A DNA stretch of 64,000 nt. It comes from Nannocystis sp. (GTDB taxonomy: Bacteria; Myxococcota_A; Polyangia; Nannocystales; Nannocystaceae). The translations under genes and the position numbers were made by a program. How positions within the stretch are numbered: position 1 is the first letter of the stretch; the number at the start of each line of letters is the position of its first letter. Of this stretch, positions 42,877 to 52,333 are shown one piece after another. The stretch is from contig JADJRG010000023.1 in assembly GCA_016712315.1 (NCBI GenBank), forward strand, positions 186,001 to 250,000, in the 5' to 3' direction. Under the pieces are notes generated by a model, which saw only the letters and a list, made by a program, of their open reading frames with translations, did not search any database and was not told the origin of the DNA.

Positions 42877-44496
42877 TCAGCGCATCCCTGGCGCCTCGTG
42901 CCCGGTCTGCGCCACGTACTCGGAGTACCCGCCCCCGTACAGGTGCGGCGGCCCCGAGCCGAGCTCCAGCACCCGATTCGACAGCGCCGCCAAGAAGTGC
43001 CGATCGTGGGAGACGAACACCATCGTCCCCTCGAACGCCGTCAGCGCCTCGATCAGCATCTCCTTCGTCGCCATATCGAGGTGGTTCGTCGGCTCGTCGA
43101 GCACCAGCAGGTTCGGCGGGTCGTACAGCATCATCGCCAGCACCACCCGCGCCTTCTCGCCGCCCGACAGCACCGTGATCTTCTTCTCCGCGTCGTCCCC
43201 CGTGAACCCGAACGCCCCCGCCAGCGCCTTCAGCTGCCCCACCGACGCCGTAGGGAACGCCCCCATCAGCGTATCCAGCACCGTACCGGAGCCGCCCAGC
43301 AGGTCCATCGCGTGCTGCGCGAAGTAGCCCATCTTCACCGCCGCGCCCAAGCTCAGCGACCCGCTGTCCGGCGTCGTCTGCCCCGCGATCATCTTCAGCA
43401 GCGTCGACTTGCCCGCCCCGTTCTCGCCCATCACGCACCAGCGCTCCTGCCGGCGGATCATCAGGTCGAAATTTTTATAAACCACCCGGGCCCCGTACGC
43501 CTTGCCCACCGCGCTCAGCTTCACCACGTCGTTCCCTGAGCGCGGCGCCTTGCGGAACTCAAAGCTCAGGCGATGCCGGCGCCGCGGCGGCTCCACCTTA
43601 TCGATCTTGTCCAGCTTCTTCACCCGCGACTGCACCTGCGCCGCCTTCGCCGCGTGCGCCTTGAAGCGCTCGACGAAGCGCATCTCCTTCGCCAGCATCG
43701 CCTGCTGGCGCTCGTACTGCGCCTGGTGCTGCGCCTCCGCGATCGCCCGCTGCTGCTCATAGAAGTCATAATTTCCCGAATACGTCGTCAGCTCCCCGCC
43801 GTCGATCTCGAGGATCTTCCGCGCCACCCGGTTCATGAACGCGCGGTCGTGGCAGGTCATCACCAGCGCCCCGGGGAAGTCGAGCAAGTAGCGCTCCAGC
43901 CACAAGATCGACTCCAGATCCAAGTGGTTCGTCGGCTCGTCGAGCAGCAGCACGTCCGGCGCCAGCAGCAGGATCCGCGCCAGCGCGACCCGCATCTTCC
44001 AGCCGCCCGATAGCCGCCCCACGTCCCCGTCCATCAGCTCCTGCGCGAACCCCAACCCGGCCAAGATCTCCCGCGCCCGCGCGTCCAGACCGTACCCGTC
44101 CAGCTCCTCGAAGCGCGCCTGCACCTCCCCGTAGCGCGCCAAGTGCCGCTCCATCTGCTCCGCCTCCGCTGGGTCGCACAGCGCCGCCTCCAGCGCCTGC
44201 AGCTCCGCCGCGATCTCCGAGATCGGCCCCGCCCCGTTCATCGTCTCCGCCACCACCGAGCGCCCCGCCATCTCGCCGACGTCCTGCGAAAAGTACCCGA
44301 GAGACAGCCCCTTCTCCACCCGCACCTCCCCGTCATCCGGCGCCTCCTGCCGCATGATCATCCGAAAGATCGTCGTCTTCCCCGCCCCGTTCGGCCCCAC
44401 CAGGCCGACCTTCTCCCCTCGATTGATCACCGCCGACGCCTCGACGAAGAGGAGCTGCTTGCCGTGCTGCTTCGAGATCGAATCGATATGGATCAC
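42877..44496 (-). CDS. ABC-F family ATPase
   Basis: A 539-residue protein with two ABC cassettes and no membrane part, the layout of ABC-F translation factors. The first has Walker A GPNGAGKTTI, signature LSGGW and Walker B VLLLDEPTNHLD; the second has Walker A GENGAGKSTL, LSGGE and LLVLDEPTNHLD. A linker of about 75 residues rich in charged helix (QAQYERQQAMLAKEM, KLDKIDKV) joins them, the part that reaches into the ribosomal E site. The closest group by length is YbiT/Uup-like. It probably relieves stalled ribosomes, and an antibiotic-resistance role is possible but not shown. Confidence 0.93.
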   Translation of the reverse strand: MIHIDSISKQHGKQLLFVEASAVINRGEKVGLVGPNGAGKTTIFRMIMRQEAPDDGEVRVEKGLSLGYFSQDVGEMAGRSVVAETMNGAGPISEIAAELQALEAALCDPAEAEQMERHLARYGEVQARFEELDGYGLDARAREILAGLGFAQELMDGDVGRLSGGWKMRVALARILLLAPDVLLLDEPTNHLDLESILWLERYLLDFPGALVMTCHDRAFMNRVARKILEIDGGELTTYSGNYDFYEQQRAIAEAQHQAQYERQQAMLAKEMRFVERFKAHAAKAAQVQSRVKKLDKIDKVEPPRRRHRLSFEFRKAPRSGNDVVKLSAVGKAYGARVVYKNFDLMIRRQERWCVMGENGAGKSTLLKMIAGQTTPDSGSLSLGAAVKMGYFAQHAMDLLGGSGTVLDTLMGAFPTASVGQLKALAGAFGFTGDDAEKKITVLSGGEKARVVLAMMLYDPPNLLVLDEPTNHLDMATKEMLIEALTAFEGTMVFVSHDRHFLAALSNRVLELGSGPPHLYGGGYSEYVAQTGHEAPGMR

Positions 44497-44554
44497 GCGG
44501 CGGAGACTACACCAGCCCCGCCGCGCCGATCAGCGCGCGCAGATGCTGACCCGC

Positions 44555-45598
44555 TCAACGACCCTTCGGCCCGACGCCTGGCCCCCGCGGCCCTCCACCC
44601 TGCCCTCGCCGCGGCTCGCCCTGGCCGCGCGCCTCGCCGCTCTGCCCTCGCGCCTCGCTCTGCGCCCGCGCCCCGCCGGTCTGCTGCCGCGCCGCAGCGC
44701 CGCCATCTCGCCTGTCTCGCGAGCCAGGATGCGGGCGAGACCGCGCGTCATGTCTGTCCTCAGAGACAGCCTCTGATCCCGGCGGGTGCGCCCGCCAGTG
44801 TTCGCCGAGCAGCACCGCCGTCGCGCTCGCCACGTTCAGGCTCTCCACCTGCCCCGTCCCGGGGATCGCCACCCGCAGCCCCGCGATCGCCGCCAGCTCG
44901 GGCGCCAGCCCGTGCGTCTCGGAGCCCATCATCAGCACGCAGCGCCGCGGCAGCGGCTCCTCATAGAGCCCTTGGCGGGCCGAGTGCGAGCTCGTCGCCA
45001 CCAACGCTAACCCCGCCTCACGCAGCCGCAGCAGCGGCGCAGGCCCGCGGGGCACCGCGATCACGTCCACCCACTCCGCCCCGCCCTCCGCCGTCCTGAT
45101 CATCGCCGGCGACACGCTCGCCTGGTCCCCCGCCATCAGCAGCGCCGGCGAGCCGAAGTGCGCCGCCACCCGCACGATCGCGCCCAAATTGTGCGGATTT
45201 TGCACATTATCCACATACACCAGCGCCCGCCGCTGCCCCGCCGGCTCGGCCCGCAGCCGGCTCACCAGCTCGCCGAAGCTCAGCGGCGGCGGCTCTCGTA
45301 CGATCATCGCGATCCCCCCGTGGTGCACCGACTGCGTGATCTTCTCTAATTCGTCCGCCCCCACGATGTGATACGCGAGCCGGTTCGCCGCGCACCAGCG
45401 CAGCAGCTCGCCGAAATTCGGCACCAGGTCTTTGGTCAAGTACACCCGCCGGATGTCCTCTGGCCGGCGCTTCGCCACCGCTTGGCACGCGTGCTCCCCG
45501 TGGATCCGCAGCTCCGGATCCGCCGCGACCGGCGCCGATCCCACGCCCCTGTTGAAGCTCGACCTCGAATCAAAATTGGAATTATTCGGAGAGTTCAT
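44555..45598 (-). CDS. SpoU/TrmH-family RNA 2'-O-methyltransferase with RG-rich tail
   Basis: A 347-residue rRNA or tRNA ribose methyltransferase of the knotted SPOUT fold. An N-terminal substrate-binding domain (IHGEHACQAVAKRRPEDI) leads to motif 1 VQNPHNLGAIVRVAAHFG, motif 2 VLMMGSETHGL and motif 3 IPGTGQVESLNVASATA, the SAM-binding knot. RlmB-like enzymes that modify 23S rRNA have this layout, but the target base cannot be told. The last 75 residues are a disordered tail rich in Arg, Gly, Gln and Ser, likely an RNA-contact extension. The gene is near the ABC-F gene on the same strand, with 58 bases between. Confidence 0.91.
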   Translation of the reverse strand: MNSPNNSNFDSRSSFNRGVGSAPVAADPELRIHGEHACQAVAKRRPEDIRRVYLTKDLVPNFGELLRWCAANRLAYHIVGADELEKITQSVHHGGIAMIVREPPPLSFGELVSRLRAEPAGQRRALVYVDNVQNPHNLGAIVRVAAHFGSPALLMAGDQASVSPAMIRTAEGGAEWVDVIAVPRGPAPLLRLREAGLALVATSSHSARQGLYEEPLPRRCVLMMGSETHGLAPELAAIAGLRVAIPGTGQVESLNVASATAVLLGEHWRAHPPGSEAVSEDRHDARSRPHPGSRDRRDGGAAARQQTGGARAQSEARGQSGEARGQGEPRRGQGGGPRGPGVGPKGR

Positions 45599-45649
45599 CG
45601 CACCGGCTCGCGCCCGCTTCGTACCGCCCCCCCCGTCCTCCGCGCAAGC

Positions 45650-46924
45650 CTACTCGCCGATCCGCGGCGGCGCGTACGTCGCCTCCGGGTCGATCACCCG
45701 CGCATACGGCCCGCGCCACAGCCCCTCAAACACCCCCTCGACCTCGCTCGCGAAGCCCCGCCCGCGCACGATCACCCCCACGTTCCGGCTCTTCAGAAAA
45801 TAGTCCCCGCCCGCGTTGCTCGTGCCCAGCCACGCCGCCTCGCCGTCCACCACCAGCACCTTCGCGTGGATCACCCGCGCGTACGGGATGAAGCCCGCGC
45901 TCGCCTGCGGGATCGTCACGAAGCGCACCTCGATCCCCGGCGTCCGCGCCAGCGCCTTCAGGTCCTCCACCCCACCTGGCCTTAAGTTCCAATCCGCCAC
46001 CATCACCTCCACCCGCACCCCTCGCGCCGCCGCCCGCCGCAGCGCCAGATCCAGCGTGTCGAAGCGCTCCCCCCCGTACCCGAGGCGCGCGTACGACAGC
46101 ACCTGCAGGCGCACCCGCGAGCGCGCCCCCTCGATCATCTCGAGCAGCCGCGGCAGATCCCAGCGCGACTCATCGATAAGCAGCCCCTGCGGGCTGATCA
46201 CCAGCGAAGCCGAGTGCGGCGCCCCCTGGTGTTCAAAGTCCACCCGCAGCGGCGCCGCGCTCGGCCGCCGCAGCGCCTCGATCTCTGCCCCACCCGCCAG
46301 CGCCCAGTCCAGCTCGAACAGCTCCGCGATCCCCGCCGCCAGCCCGGGCTCGCGGATCCGCAGCCCCAGCTCCTGGATATGCACCAGCGAGCGCCAGTCC
46401 AGGTTCATCGACCCCAAGAAACAATCTGTCCCATCGACCACGAAGTACTTCGCGTGCATCACCCCGCCCGTGCGCGCCCTCAGGTCCAGCCGCCGCACCT
46501 CGATCCCTGGAGTCGCCGCCAGCCGCTCTCCCACCGCCGGGTCGCGCCCATAAAACGCCGCGTCCAAGATCACCCGCACCCGCACCCCCCGCGCCGCCGC
46601 CCCCTCGATCTCATTTTTTAAAAGATCCCCCAAGATCGACCCAGGCGCGTCGGCCCCGTAGAAGAACGCCAGATCGATCGAGCGCGTCGCCCCCGCGAAC
46701 ATCGCCCGCCACACCGCCGCGCTGTCTGGGATCTCCGGGTGATCCAGCCCCGTCTCGAGCGGCCAGCTCTCCACCAGCATCAACGCCGGCGTCGGATCGA
46801 GGCCCGCGCCCCTCACCTCATCCACCGCGCGCCCCGCCGCGCACCCCGTCGCCAGCGCGACCCCGAGGCAGCCGCCGAGCAGCCGCGCTCGACCCGAAGA
46901 AAAAATTGCTTGTGCAGAGCGCAT
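45650..46924 (-). CDS. Phospholipase D-like lipoprotein with two HKD motifs
   Basis: A 424-residue lipoprotein. The chosen ATG gives a signal peptide ending in LATGC (Cys near 28); a longer start adds a poor Arg-rich stretch. Two HxKxxxxD motifs are present, MHAKYFVVDGT with GSMN, and IHAKVLVVDGE with GTSN, the two halves of one PLD active site. The first half has LAFFYG and VRVRVILDAA. The enzyme would transfer or cleave phosphodiesters. Similarity to cardiolipin synthases and to secreted PLDs is comparable, so the substrate is unknown. A lipid anchor suggests the outer membrane or surface. Confidence 0.9.
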   Translation of the reverse strand: MRSAQAIFSSGRARLLGGCLGVALATGCAAGRAVDEVRGAGLDPTPALMLVESWPLETGLDHPEIPDSAAVWRAMFAGATRSIDLAFFYGADAPGSILGDLLKNEIEGAAARGVRVRVILDAAFYGRDPAVGERLAATPGIEVRRLDLRARTGGVMHAKYFVVDGTDCFLGSMNLDWRSLVHIQELGLRIREPGLAAGIAELFELDWALAGGAEIEALRRPSAAPLRVDFEHQGAPHSASLVISPQGLLIDESRWDLPRLLEMIEGARSRVRLQVLSYARLGYGGERFDTLDLALRRAAARGVRVEVMVADWNLRPGGVEDLKALARTPGIEVRFVTIPQASAGFIPYARVIHAKVLVVDGEAAWLGTSNAGGDYFLKSRNVGVIVRGRGFASEVEGVFEGLWRGPYARVIDPEATYAPPRIGE

Positions 46925-47141
46925 CGACGCCCGCAGCTTCTCGGCCCGCGGCCGCCGCCGCAAGCGCAGATCCGCACCGACACCTACGCGCGCGTGGCGG
47001 CCCTCACGGGCTCCGCGTGAATAACCCGTGGATCACCGCATACGCCGCCCCTATCGCCCCCTCTCCTGCCTTGTACCCATCGCGCCGGCCCGCCGCACGC
47101 GGGCTTGTGCACTCGCCCCAGATCATGCAAACCGGACCCTC

Positions 47142-48614
47142 GTGCGCCGCCTCACCGCACTGCTCGCGCTCCCCCTCTGCTGGCTCCTCGCGGGCGAGGC
47201 CAACGCCTGTCCCAAGGGCCAGAAGCGTGACACCCACGAGATCGCCGCCGGCGACAGCCTCAGCGCCATCGCCCTCCGCTACGGCATGAGCCTGCGCGGC
47301 ATCGAGGACGAGAACCCCGGCCTGCGCCGCGACTCCGTCCTCAAGCTCGGCCGCAAGGTGCGCGTCTGCATCGCCCCCGACGTCGCGCCGCCGCCCGCCA
47401 AGCCCGCCAAGCCCGACAAGCCCGACAAGCCCGACAAGAAGGACCTCGCCACCCAACCCGCCGAAAAGGCCGCCGACAAGCCCCCCGTCAAGTGCGGCAA
47501 GGATCGAGTCATCCAGCCCTACACCGTCCGCGACGGCGACAATTTGGGCAAGATCTCCGCCCGCTACGGCCTCAGCGACGCTGAGGTGCTCGCCCGCAAC
47601 CCCGCCCTCAAGAAGCGCAAGGATCACCTCAAGGTCGGCGAGCCGCTCGAGCTCTGCGTCGAAGAGAAGCGCGTCGCCCCCGCCTCGGAGTGCGGCGGCA
47701 ACAGCCCCGTCTTCATCCACGAGGTCGTGCCCGGCGAAGATCCCAGCGACATCGCCGGCCGCTACGGCGTGCGCAGCCGCGACCTCTTCACCTGGAACCG
47801 CGGCTTAGAAAAACGAGCCCGCACCCTCCGCGCCGGCGACACGATCCGCGTCTGCCCGGAGATCGCCCCCCGCGTGCGCGAGCGCCTGATCCACGTCGTC
47901 CAGAAGGGCGAGAACCTCGGCGTGATCGCCCAGCGCTACCAGCTCACCCCAGGCGAGCTGCTCACCTTCCAGGAGGGCAAGATCCAGCGCGATCAGACCC
48001 TCTCGATCGGCCAAGAGCTCGTCATCTACCGCGACGGCCCGATCGCCCCCGGCTTCGGCGGCGAGTACGAGGACAACGCCGGCGTGCTCAAGCACGGCGT
48101 CCAGCTCACCACCGGCTTCGGCGCCTTCATCAAGTCCAGCGCCAACGCCTGGGGCACTCCTGCCACCATCCGCACCATCCAGGCGGCGGTCGCCACCTAC
48201 CGAAGGCGCGCCCCCAAGGGCCCTGACGTGCACATCGGCGACATCAGCCGCAAGGGCGGCGGCAAGTTCCCGCCCCACCTCTCCCACCAGCACGGCCGCG
48301 ACGTCGACGTCGGCTACGTGCTCAAGGGCGAGCTCGCCGAGGCCACCCGCTTCCTCGCCGCCAACAAGAAGAACCTCGACATCGAGCGCACCTGGGCGCT
48401 GCTCAAGGCCTTCATCGACACCGACCAGGTCCGCCACATTTTTATGGACTACGAGCTCCAGCGCCTCGTCTACGAGCACGCCAAGGCCGCCGGCGAGCGC
48501 CAAGACACCCTCGACGAGCTCTTCCAGTACCCGCGCGGCAGGGGCCGCACCTACGGCCTCATCCGCCACTGGCGCGGCCACGTCAACCACTTCCACGTGC
48601 GCTTCCGCGAGTGA
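47142..48614 (+). CDS. LysM-repeat murein endopeptidase (MepA/M74)
   Basis: A 490-residue exported wall enzyme. The GTG at 47142 gives a signal peptide (VRRLTALLALPLCWLLAGEANA); longer starts are poorer. Four LysM domains of about 45 residues bind peptidoglycan, each opening with a HEI/YTV-type strand and a GDSLSAIALRYG-like or related loop. A Lys/Asp/Pro linker separates the first two. The C-terminal M74 peptidase (about 330-490) has HLSHQHGRDVDV (zinc ligands) and GHVNHFHVRF. MepA cleaves D-Ala-meso-DAP cross-links. Its stop overlaps the next start (GTGA), coupling it to an L,D-transpeptidase. Confidence 0.9.
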   Translation: MRRLTALLALPLCWLLAGEANACPKGQKRDTHEIAAGDSLSAIALRYGMSLRGIEDENPGLRRDSVLKLGRKVRVCIAPDVAPPPAKPAKPDKPDKPDKKDLATQPAEKAADKPPVKCGKDRVIQPYTVRDGDNLGKISARYGLSDAEVLARNPALKKRKDHLKVGEPLELCVEEKRVAPASECGGNSPVFIHEVVPGEDPSDIAGRYGVRSRDLFTWNRGLEKRARTLRAGDTIRVCPEIAPRVRERLIHVVQKGENLGVIAQRYQLTPGELLTFQEGKIQRDQTLSIGQELVIYRDGPIAPGFGGEYEDNAGVLKHGVQLTTGFGAFIKSSANAWGTPATIRTIQAAVATYRRRAPKGPDVHIGDISRKGGGKFPPHLSHQHGRDVDVGYVLKGELAEATRFLAANKKNLDIERTWALLKAFIDTDQVRHIFMDYELQRLVYEHAKAAGERQDTLDELFQYPRGRGRTYGLIRHWRGHVNHFHVRFRE

Positions 48615-49462
48615 TCCTCACCCGGAAGCCTTCGCCGCGCTCACGCGTTGGCAGCGCGATGCTCGGCCTCTCGTTTGTCCAGCTCCGACGCCTCGCCCTC
48701 GCCCTCGCCGCCGCGCTCGCCTGCCAGCCGGACGCCTACGCCAGCCCCGCCGCCGATCCCCAGCGCCCTCATCTCCGCCGCTGGGTCGCCGAGCGCGGAG
48801 ACGACGCCCTCTCCGGCCCCGCCCGCGAGCGCCGCGCCCTCATCCACAAGGGCGTCGAGGTCGCCGAGCTCCTGCACGCCGCGGGCGTCGAAGGCCCGCC
48901 CAAACAGCTCCACTTCCGCGTCTTTAAGCAGGAGAAGGAGCTCGAGGTCTGGGCCAGCGGCGACGCCAGCGGCCCCCTCAGCCTCGTCGCCACCTATGAG
49001 ATCTGCGCCACCTCCGGTCAGCTCGGCCCCAAGCTCCGCCAAGGAGACGGCCAGGTCCCCGAGGGTTTTTATGAGATCGATTTTTTCAAGCCGCGCAGCG
49101 ACTACTACCTCGCCATGCGGATCAACTACCCCAACGCCCGCGATCGAGCGATCGGCGCCACCGGCTCCGCGATCATGATCCACGGCCGCTGCGCCTCGAT
49201 CGGCTGCCTCGCCATGACCGACCCGCGGATCGAGGAGCTCTGGGTGTTCGCCCGCGCCCTCGCCAAGGGCCGCGTGCACGTCCACATCTTCCCGCAGCGC
49301 GATCTCGCCCCGCTCCTCGAGGTGACCACAGACGCCGCGCTCCACGCCTTCTGGAGCGACCTCGACGCCGGCAAGCGCGCCTTCGAGGCCGACCGCCAGC
49401 TCCCACGTGTCCGTTGGGACAGACACGGCCGCTACCTCTTCGACGCCGCGATCGCCCCTTAG
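48611..49462 (+). CDS. L,D-transpeptidase (YkuD/YafK-like)
   Basis: A 283-residue exported enzyme, coupled to the MepA-like gene by GTGA. An ATG 48 bases downstream (MLGLSFVQLRRLALAL) would start exactly at a signal peptide and is a real alternative. The YkuD/YafK catalytic region shows GFYEIDFFKP and IMIHGRCASIGCLAMTD, with the HG-x-GC signature (His and nucleophile Cys). It forms 3,3 cross-links or attaches proteins to peptidoglycan. Together with the endopeptidase upstream it makes a two-gene wall-remodelling unit: one cuts cross-links and the other makes new ones. Confidence 0.9.
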   Translation: MILTRKPSPRSRVGSAMLGLSFVQLRRLALALAAALACQPDAYASPAADPQRPHLRRWVAERGDDALSGPARERRALIHKGVEVAELLHAAGVEGPPKQLHFRVFKQEKELEVWASGDASGPLSLVATYEICATSGQLGPKLRQGDGQVPEGFYEIDFFKPRSDYYLAMRINYPNARDRAIGATGSAIMIHGRCASIGCLAMTDPRIEELWVFARALAKGRVHVHIFPQRDLAPLLEVTTDAALHAFWSDLDAGKRAFEADRQLPRVRWDRHGRYLFDAAIAP

Positions 49463-49532
49463 CGCGGATCCGCGCCTCTCCCCTGGGCTTGACGTTCCGA
49501 CGATCCAGCGCCGACCATGGCGGCCGCTCATC

Positions 49533-50135
49533 ATGGCCAAGCCAATCGTCGTGAAATACAACGGGGCCGTCTCCAGCTTCGCCCACGAGAAGCTCGATCG
49601 GACCAAGCTCTACGGCCGGCGACAGCGCCAGATCCTCGACCCCAGCGGCCAGCGCTGCGAGCGCGCCGAGCTCACGCGCGACGGCGCGCTCCTGATCCGC
49701 GCCGGCATGACCAAGCAGGGCTACTTCGACGAGGCCGGCGCCTGGATCCCGAACCGCGCCCTCGTCGGCCTCAGCCCCGCCGGCGAGCCGGTCCCCCAGG
49801 TCGCCGCCACCCTCGGCGTCGAGCAGGAGCTCACCGGCCCCGTGCCCCCCGAGCAGCTCCTCGACCTCGCCGTCCGCTCGATCTACTGCCTGACCCCAGA
49901 GACAGTTGATCCCGCCCTGCTCGCCCGCCTCCACGCCGGCGAGGTCTTCCGCTTCCCCTTCAACTACCGCGCCGACTACCAGGCCGAGACCGCCTTCCTC
50001 GTCGCCAACAAGGCCGGCCTCTTCGCCCTCGTCGGCGATCCTACCGAGTCGCCTTGGTCCGAGCTCGCGCTCGTCGCCCAAGAGACCTTCGACGACGCCG
50101 CCGACGACGACGAGCTCGACTTCGAGATGTTCTGA
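49533..50135 (+). CDS. Unrecognised protein, first gene of the ligase unit
   Basis: A 200-residue protein with no signal peptide or membrane segment, starting at MAKPIVVKYNG. I do not recognise the family. Visible features are a KLYGRRQRQILDPSGQRC segment with a Cys, a helix-strand pattern (FPFNYRADYQAETAFLVAN), and a very acidic end (DDAADDDELDFEMF). It lies 17 bases before the next gene and is read as one operon with the ligase-like gene. The acidic tail and the short basic start suggest a soluble cytosolic protein, perhaps a regulator or clamp for the ligase, but this is a guess from context. Confidence 0.7.
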   Translation: MAKPIVVKYNGAVSSFAHEKLDRTKLYGRRQRQILDPSGQRCERAELTRDGALLIRAGMTKQGYFDEAGAWIPNRALVGLSPAGEPVPQVAATLGVEQELTGPVPPEQLLDLAVRSIYCLTPETVDPALLARLHAGEVFRFPFNYRADYQAETAFLVANKAGLFALVGDPTESPWSELALVAQETFDDAADDDELDFEMF

Positions 50136-50152
50136 GCCCAGAGGACCCGATC

Positions 50153-50857
50153 ATGCGCAAGATCCACCTGATGAACGAAGCCTCGCGCGACGCCGCCGTC
50201 GCGATCGAGACCATCAAAGCCGCGCCGGGCCCCGCCATGGGCGTGCCCGGCAAGACCATCGCCTTCCGCCGCTACATCGCCACCGCCGAGTCTGGCCTCT
50301 ACGACGCCCTCGCGGCCGCTCACGGCGCTGGCCTCGCGGACGCGCTCGTCAGCGGCGACCCCGAGGTCGACCTCGAGCTCGTCGGCAAGTACCTCAGCGA
50401 CACCACCCCCGTCTACCTCTCCGGCGACGGCACCGTCCTCCACGCCTCGCCCGAGGCCGTCGACGTCATCTTCGGCCCTGACGGCGCTGAGCGCGAGCGC
50501 AAGCCGCCCGTCACGATCCCCGGCAACGTCAACGAAGATCAGCCGATCCGCTGGACCGGCCGCAAGATGAGCAAGAGCGACGCCGTCACCCGCTTCGCCT
50601 TCCGCCGCACGATCGCGATCAAGCACGTCGACGGCCTCACCTACGACTTCCTCTACGCGATGGCCAAGCAGCTCCACGACGAGAACGTCGTCGTCATGCT
50701 CGGCGCCGGCCCCAAGGGCCGCGACCCGCTGATCTTCCAGGACAACGGCGCCCCCTACCGCGGCTTCCTCGAGGGTCGCGTCGACGGCGCCCGCTACAAG
50801 CTCCTCCTCCACCTCTCCAACCTCGAGCTCCGCACCCTCGAGACCGCCGCCTCCTGA
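50153..50857 (+). CDS. Unrecognised protein, second gene of the ligase unit
   Basis: A 234-residue protein starting at MRKIHLMNEAS. No known domain is recognised. The N-terminal part has GPAMGVPGKTIAFRRYIATAESGLYDAL, of which GVPGKT looks like a P-loop but lacks the rest of an ATPase. The middle has GRKMSKSDAVTRFAFRRTIA, and the end ELRTLET. It is followed after 18 bases by the ligase-like gene, so it is expected to act with it. Neither signal peptide nor membrane segment is present. The association of two uncharacterised genes with a ligase is the reason to look closer. Confidence 0.7.
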   Translation: MRKIHLMNEASRDAAVAIETIKAAPGPAMGVPGKTIAFRRYIATAESGLYDALAAAHGAGLADALVSGDPEVDLELVGKYLSDTTPVYLSGDGTVLHASPEAVDVIFGPDGAERERKPPVTIPGNVNEDQPIRWTGRKMSKSDAVTRFAFRRTIAIKHVDGLTYDFLYAMAKQLHDENVVVMLGAGPKGRDPLIFQDNGAPYRGFLEGRVDGARYKLLLHLSNLELRTLETAAS

Positions 50858-50875
50858 GCCGCCGGAGTAATTTTT

Positions 50876-52333
50876 ATGGTCACCAACCTCTACACCACCG
50901 ACTCCGCCCGCCCCCTCGGCCAAGGCCGCCTGAGCCCCGCTGGCAGCGTCCTCGACAGCGAGATCGCCGCCCAAGTGCGCGGCTACAAGCGCACCGTCGC
51001 CGGCCGCTACCGCGCGCTCGTCCAAGACGAGCTGCTCACCGCGACCCCGCACGGCCCCCTCCTCGTCTCGCCCAAGATCGACGGCGAGCTGTGGTTCCTC
51101 GTCATCGACGGCAAGGACGCCTTCCTCGCCTCCCCCACCGGCCGCGTCGTCTCTGGCGACATCCCCGTCCTGCAAGAGGCCGCCGCCGCCGCTGGCAAGG
51201 CTCACCCGCGCACCGTCATCGCCGGCGAATTCTTCGCCGCGCGCAAGGGCGGCCGCCCCCGCGTCGGCGACCTCGCCGCGGCCATGGGGGGCGAGGCCAA
51301 GGCCGAGGTCGATCGCCTCGCCTTCGCCGCCTTCGACACCATCCACGGCGGCCACCAAGGCTCCCCCGAGCGCAACCCGCTCTACGCCGATCGCCTCACC
51401 TCCCTCAGCAACCTGCTCGACGGCGGCAAGCGCCTGCGCGCGATCAAGACCGAGAGCGTCAGCGGCGGCGAGCGCGTCGCCGCCCTCTTCGACGAGTGGG
51501 TCGAGGGCGGCAAGGGCGAAGGCCTCGTCATCCGCACCGCCGACAACACCGTCTTCAAGGCCAAGCCCGCGATCAGCGTCGACGCCGCGATCATCGGCTA
51601 CACCGAGTCCAGCGACGGCCCCGAAAAGGTCGGCTCCTTCCTCCTCGGCATGATGCGCGAGGACGGCCAATTCCAGGTCATCGGCTCCTGCGGCAACATG
51701 CCCACCGAGGAGCGCGAGGCGTTCATGCGCCGCCTCCCCCAGACCGCCGTCGAGTCCAACTACCGCCACGCCAACAGCAAGGGCGCCCTCTACCGCTTCG
51801 TCCGCCCCGAGATCGTCGTTGAGGTCAAGGTCACCGACATCCAGAGCGAGGACTCCTCGGGGGAGCCGATCGAGCGCATGGTCCTCGAGTGGGTCGACGG
51901 CCGCTGGCGGGCGGTCCGGCAGATGTCCGGCGCCAGCCTCCTCCACCCCGTCTTCGTCCGCGTCCGCGACGACAAGTCGGTCAACAACGTCGACATCCGC
52001 GTCGCTCAAGTCCTCGAGCGTTGCCTGGTCGAGGGCATCGATCGCCACGCTGAGCGCCTCATCCTCCCCCCCAGCGCCGTCCTCCGCCGCGAGGTCTACA
52101 CCAAGGTCGCCAAGGGCGAGACCGCCGTCCGCAAGCTGCTCCTCTGGCAGACCCACAAAGAGGCGCTCGACCCCAGCTATCCCCCCTACGTCGTCCACTT
52201 CACCGACTTCAGCGCCGGCCGCAAGGATCCGCTCCAGCGCGAGGTCCGCCTCGCCCCCACCCTCGCGGAGGCCCAGGCGATCGCCGACGAGCTGCTCGCC
52301 GAGAACATCAAAAAGGGCTGGGACCGCCGCTAA
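50876..52333 (+). CDS. ATP-dependent DNA ligase-like protein with extra C-terminal region
   Basis: A 485-residue nucleotidyltransferase. Motif I is KIDGE with the AMP-acceptor Lys67, motif III is AGEFF (Glu118), motif IIIa RLAFAAFDTI, motif IV EGLVIR (Glu215) and motif V VFKAKP (Lys228, Lys230). An OB-fold region follows (IIGYTESSDGPEKVGSFLLG, GQFQVIGSCGNM, then PEIVVEVKVTDI). The order and the OB fold match ATP-dependent DNA ligases, but the C-terminal 150 residues (from about 335) have no match I know. Most bacteria use the NAD ligase LigA for replication, so this is an accessory repair or specialised ligase. RNA-ligase or other nucleotidyltransferase activity remains possible. Confidence 0.82.
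   Translation: MVTNLYTTDSARPLGQGRLSPAGSVLDSEIAAQVRGYKRTVAGRYRALVQDELLTATPHGPLLVSPKIDGELWFLVIDGKDAFLASPTGRVVSGDIPVLQEAAAAAGKAHPRTVIAGEFFAARKGGRPRVGDLAAAMGGEAKAEVDRLAFAAFDTIHGGHQGSPERNPLYADRLTSLSNLLDGGKRLRAIKTESVSGGERVAALFDEWVEGGKGEGLVIRTADNTVFKAKPAISVDAAIIGYTESSDGPEKVGSFLLGMMREDGQFQVIGSCGNMPTEEREAFMRRLPQTAVESNYRHANSKGALYRFVRPEIVVEVKVTDIQSEDSSGEPIERMVLEWVDGRWRAVRQMSGASLLHPVFVRVRDDKSVNNVDIRVAQVLERCLVEGIDRHAERLILPPSAVLRREVYTKVAKGETAVRKLLLWQTHKEALDPSYPPYVVHFTDFSAGRKDPLQREVRLAPTLAEAQAIADELLAENIKKGWDRR

Noticed and set aside
50153..50857. GVPGKT read as a Walker A motif
   Set aside because: It lacks the hydrophobic strand before it and any Walker B, so it is likely chance.
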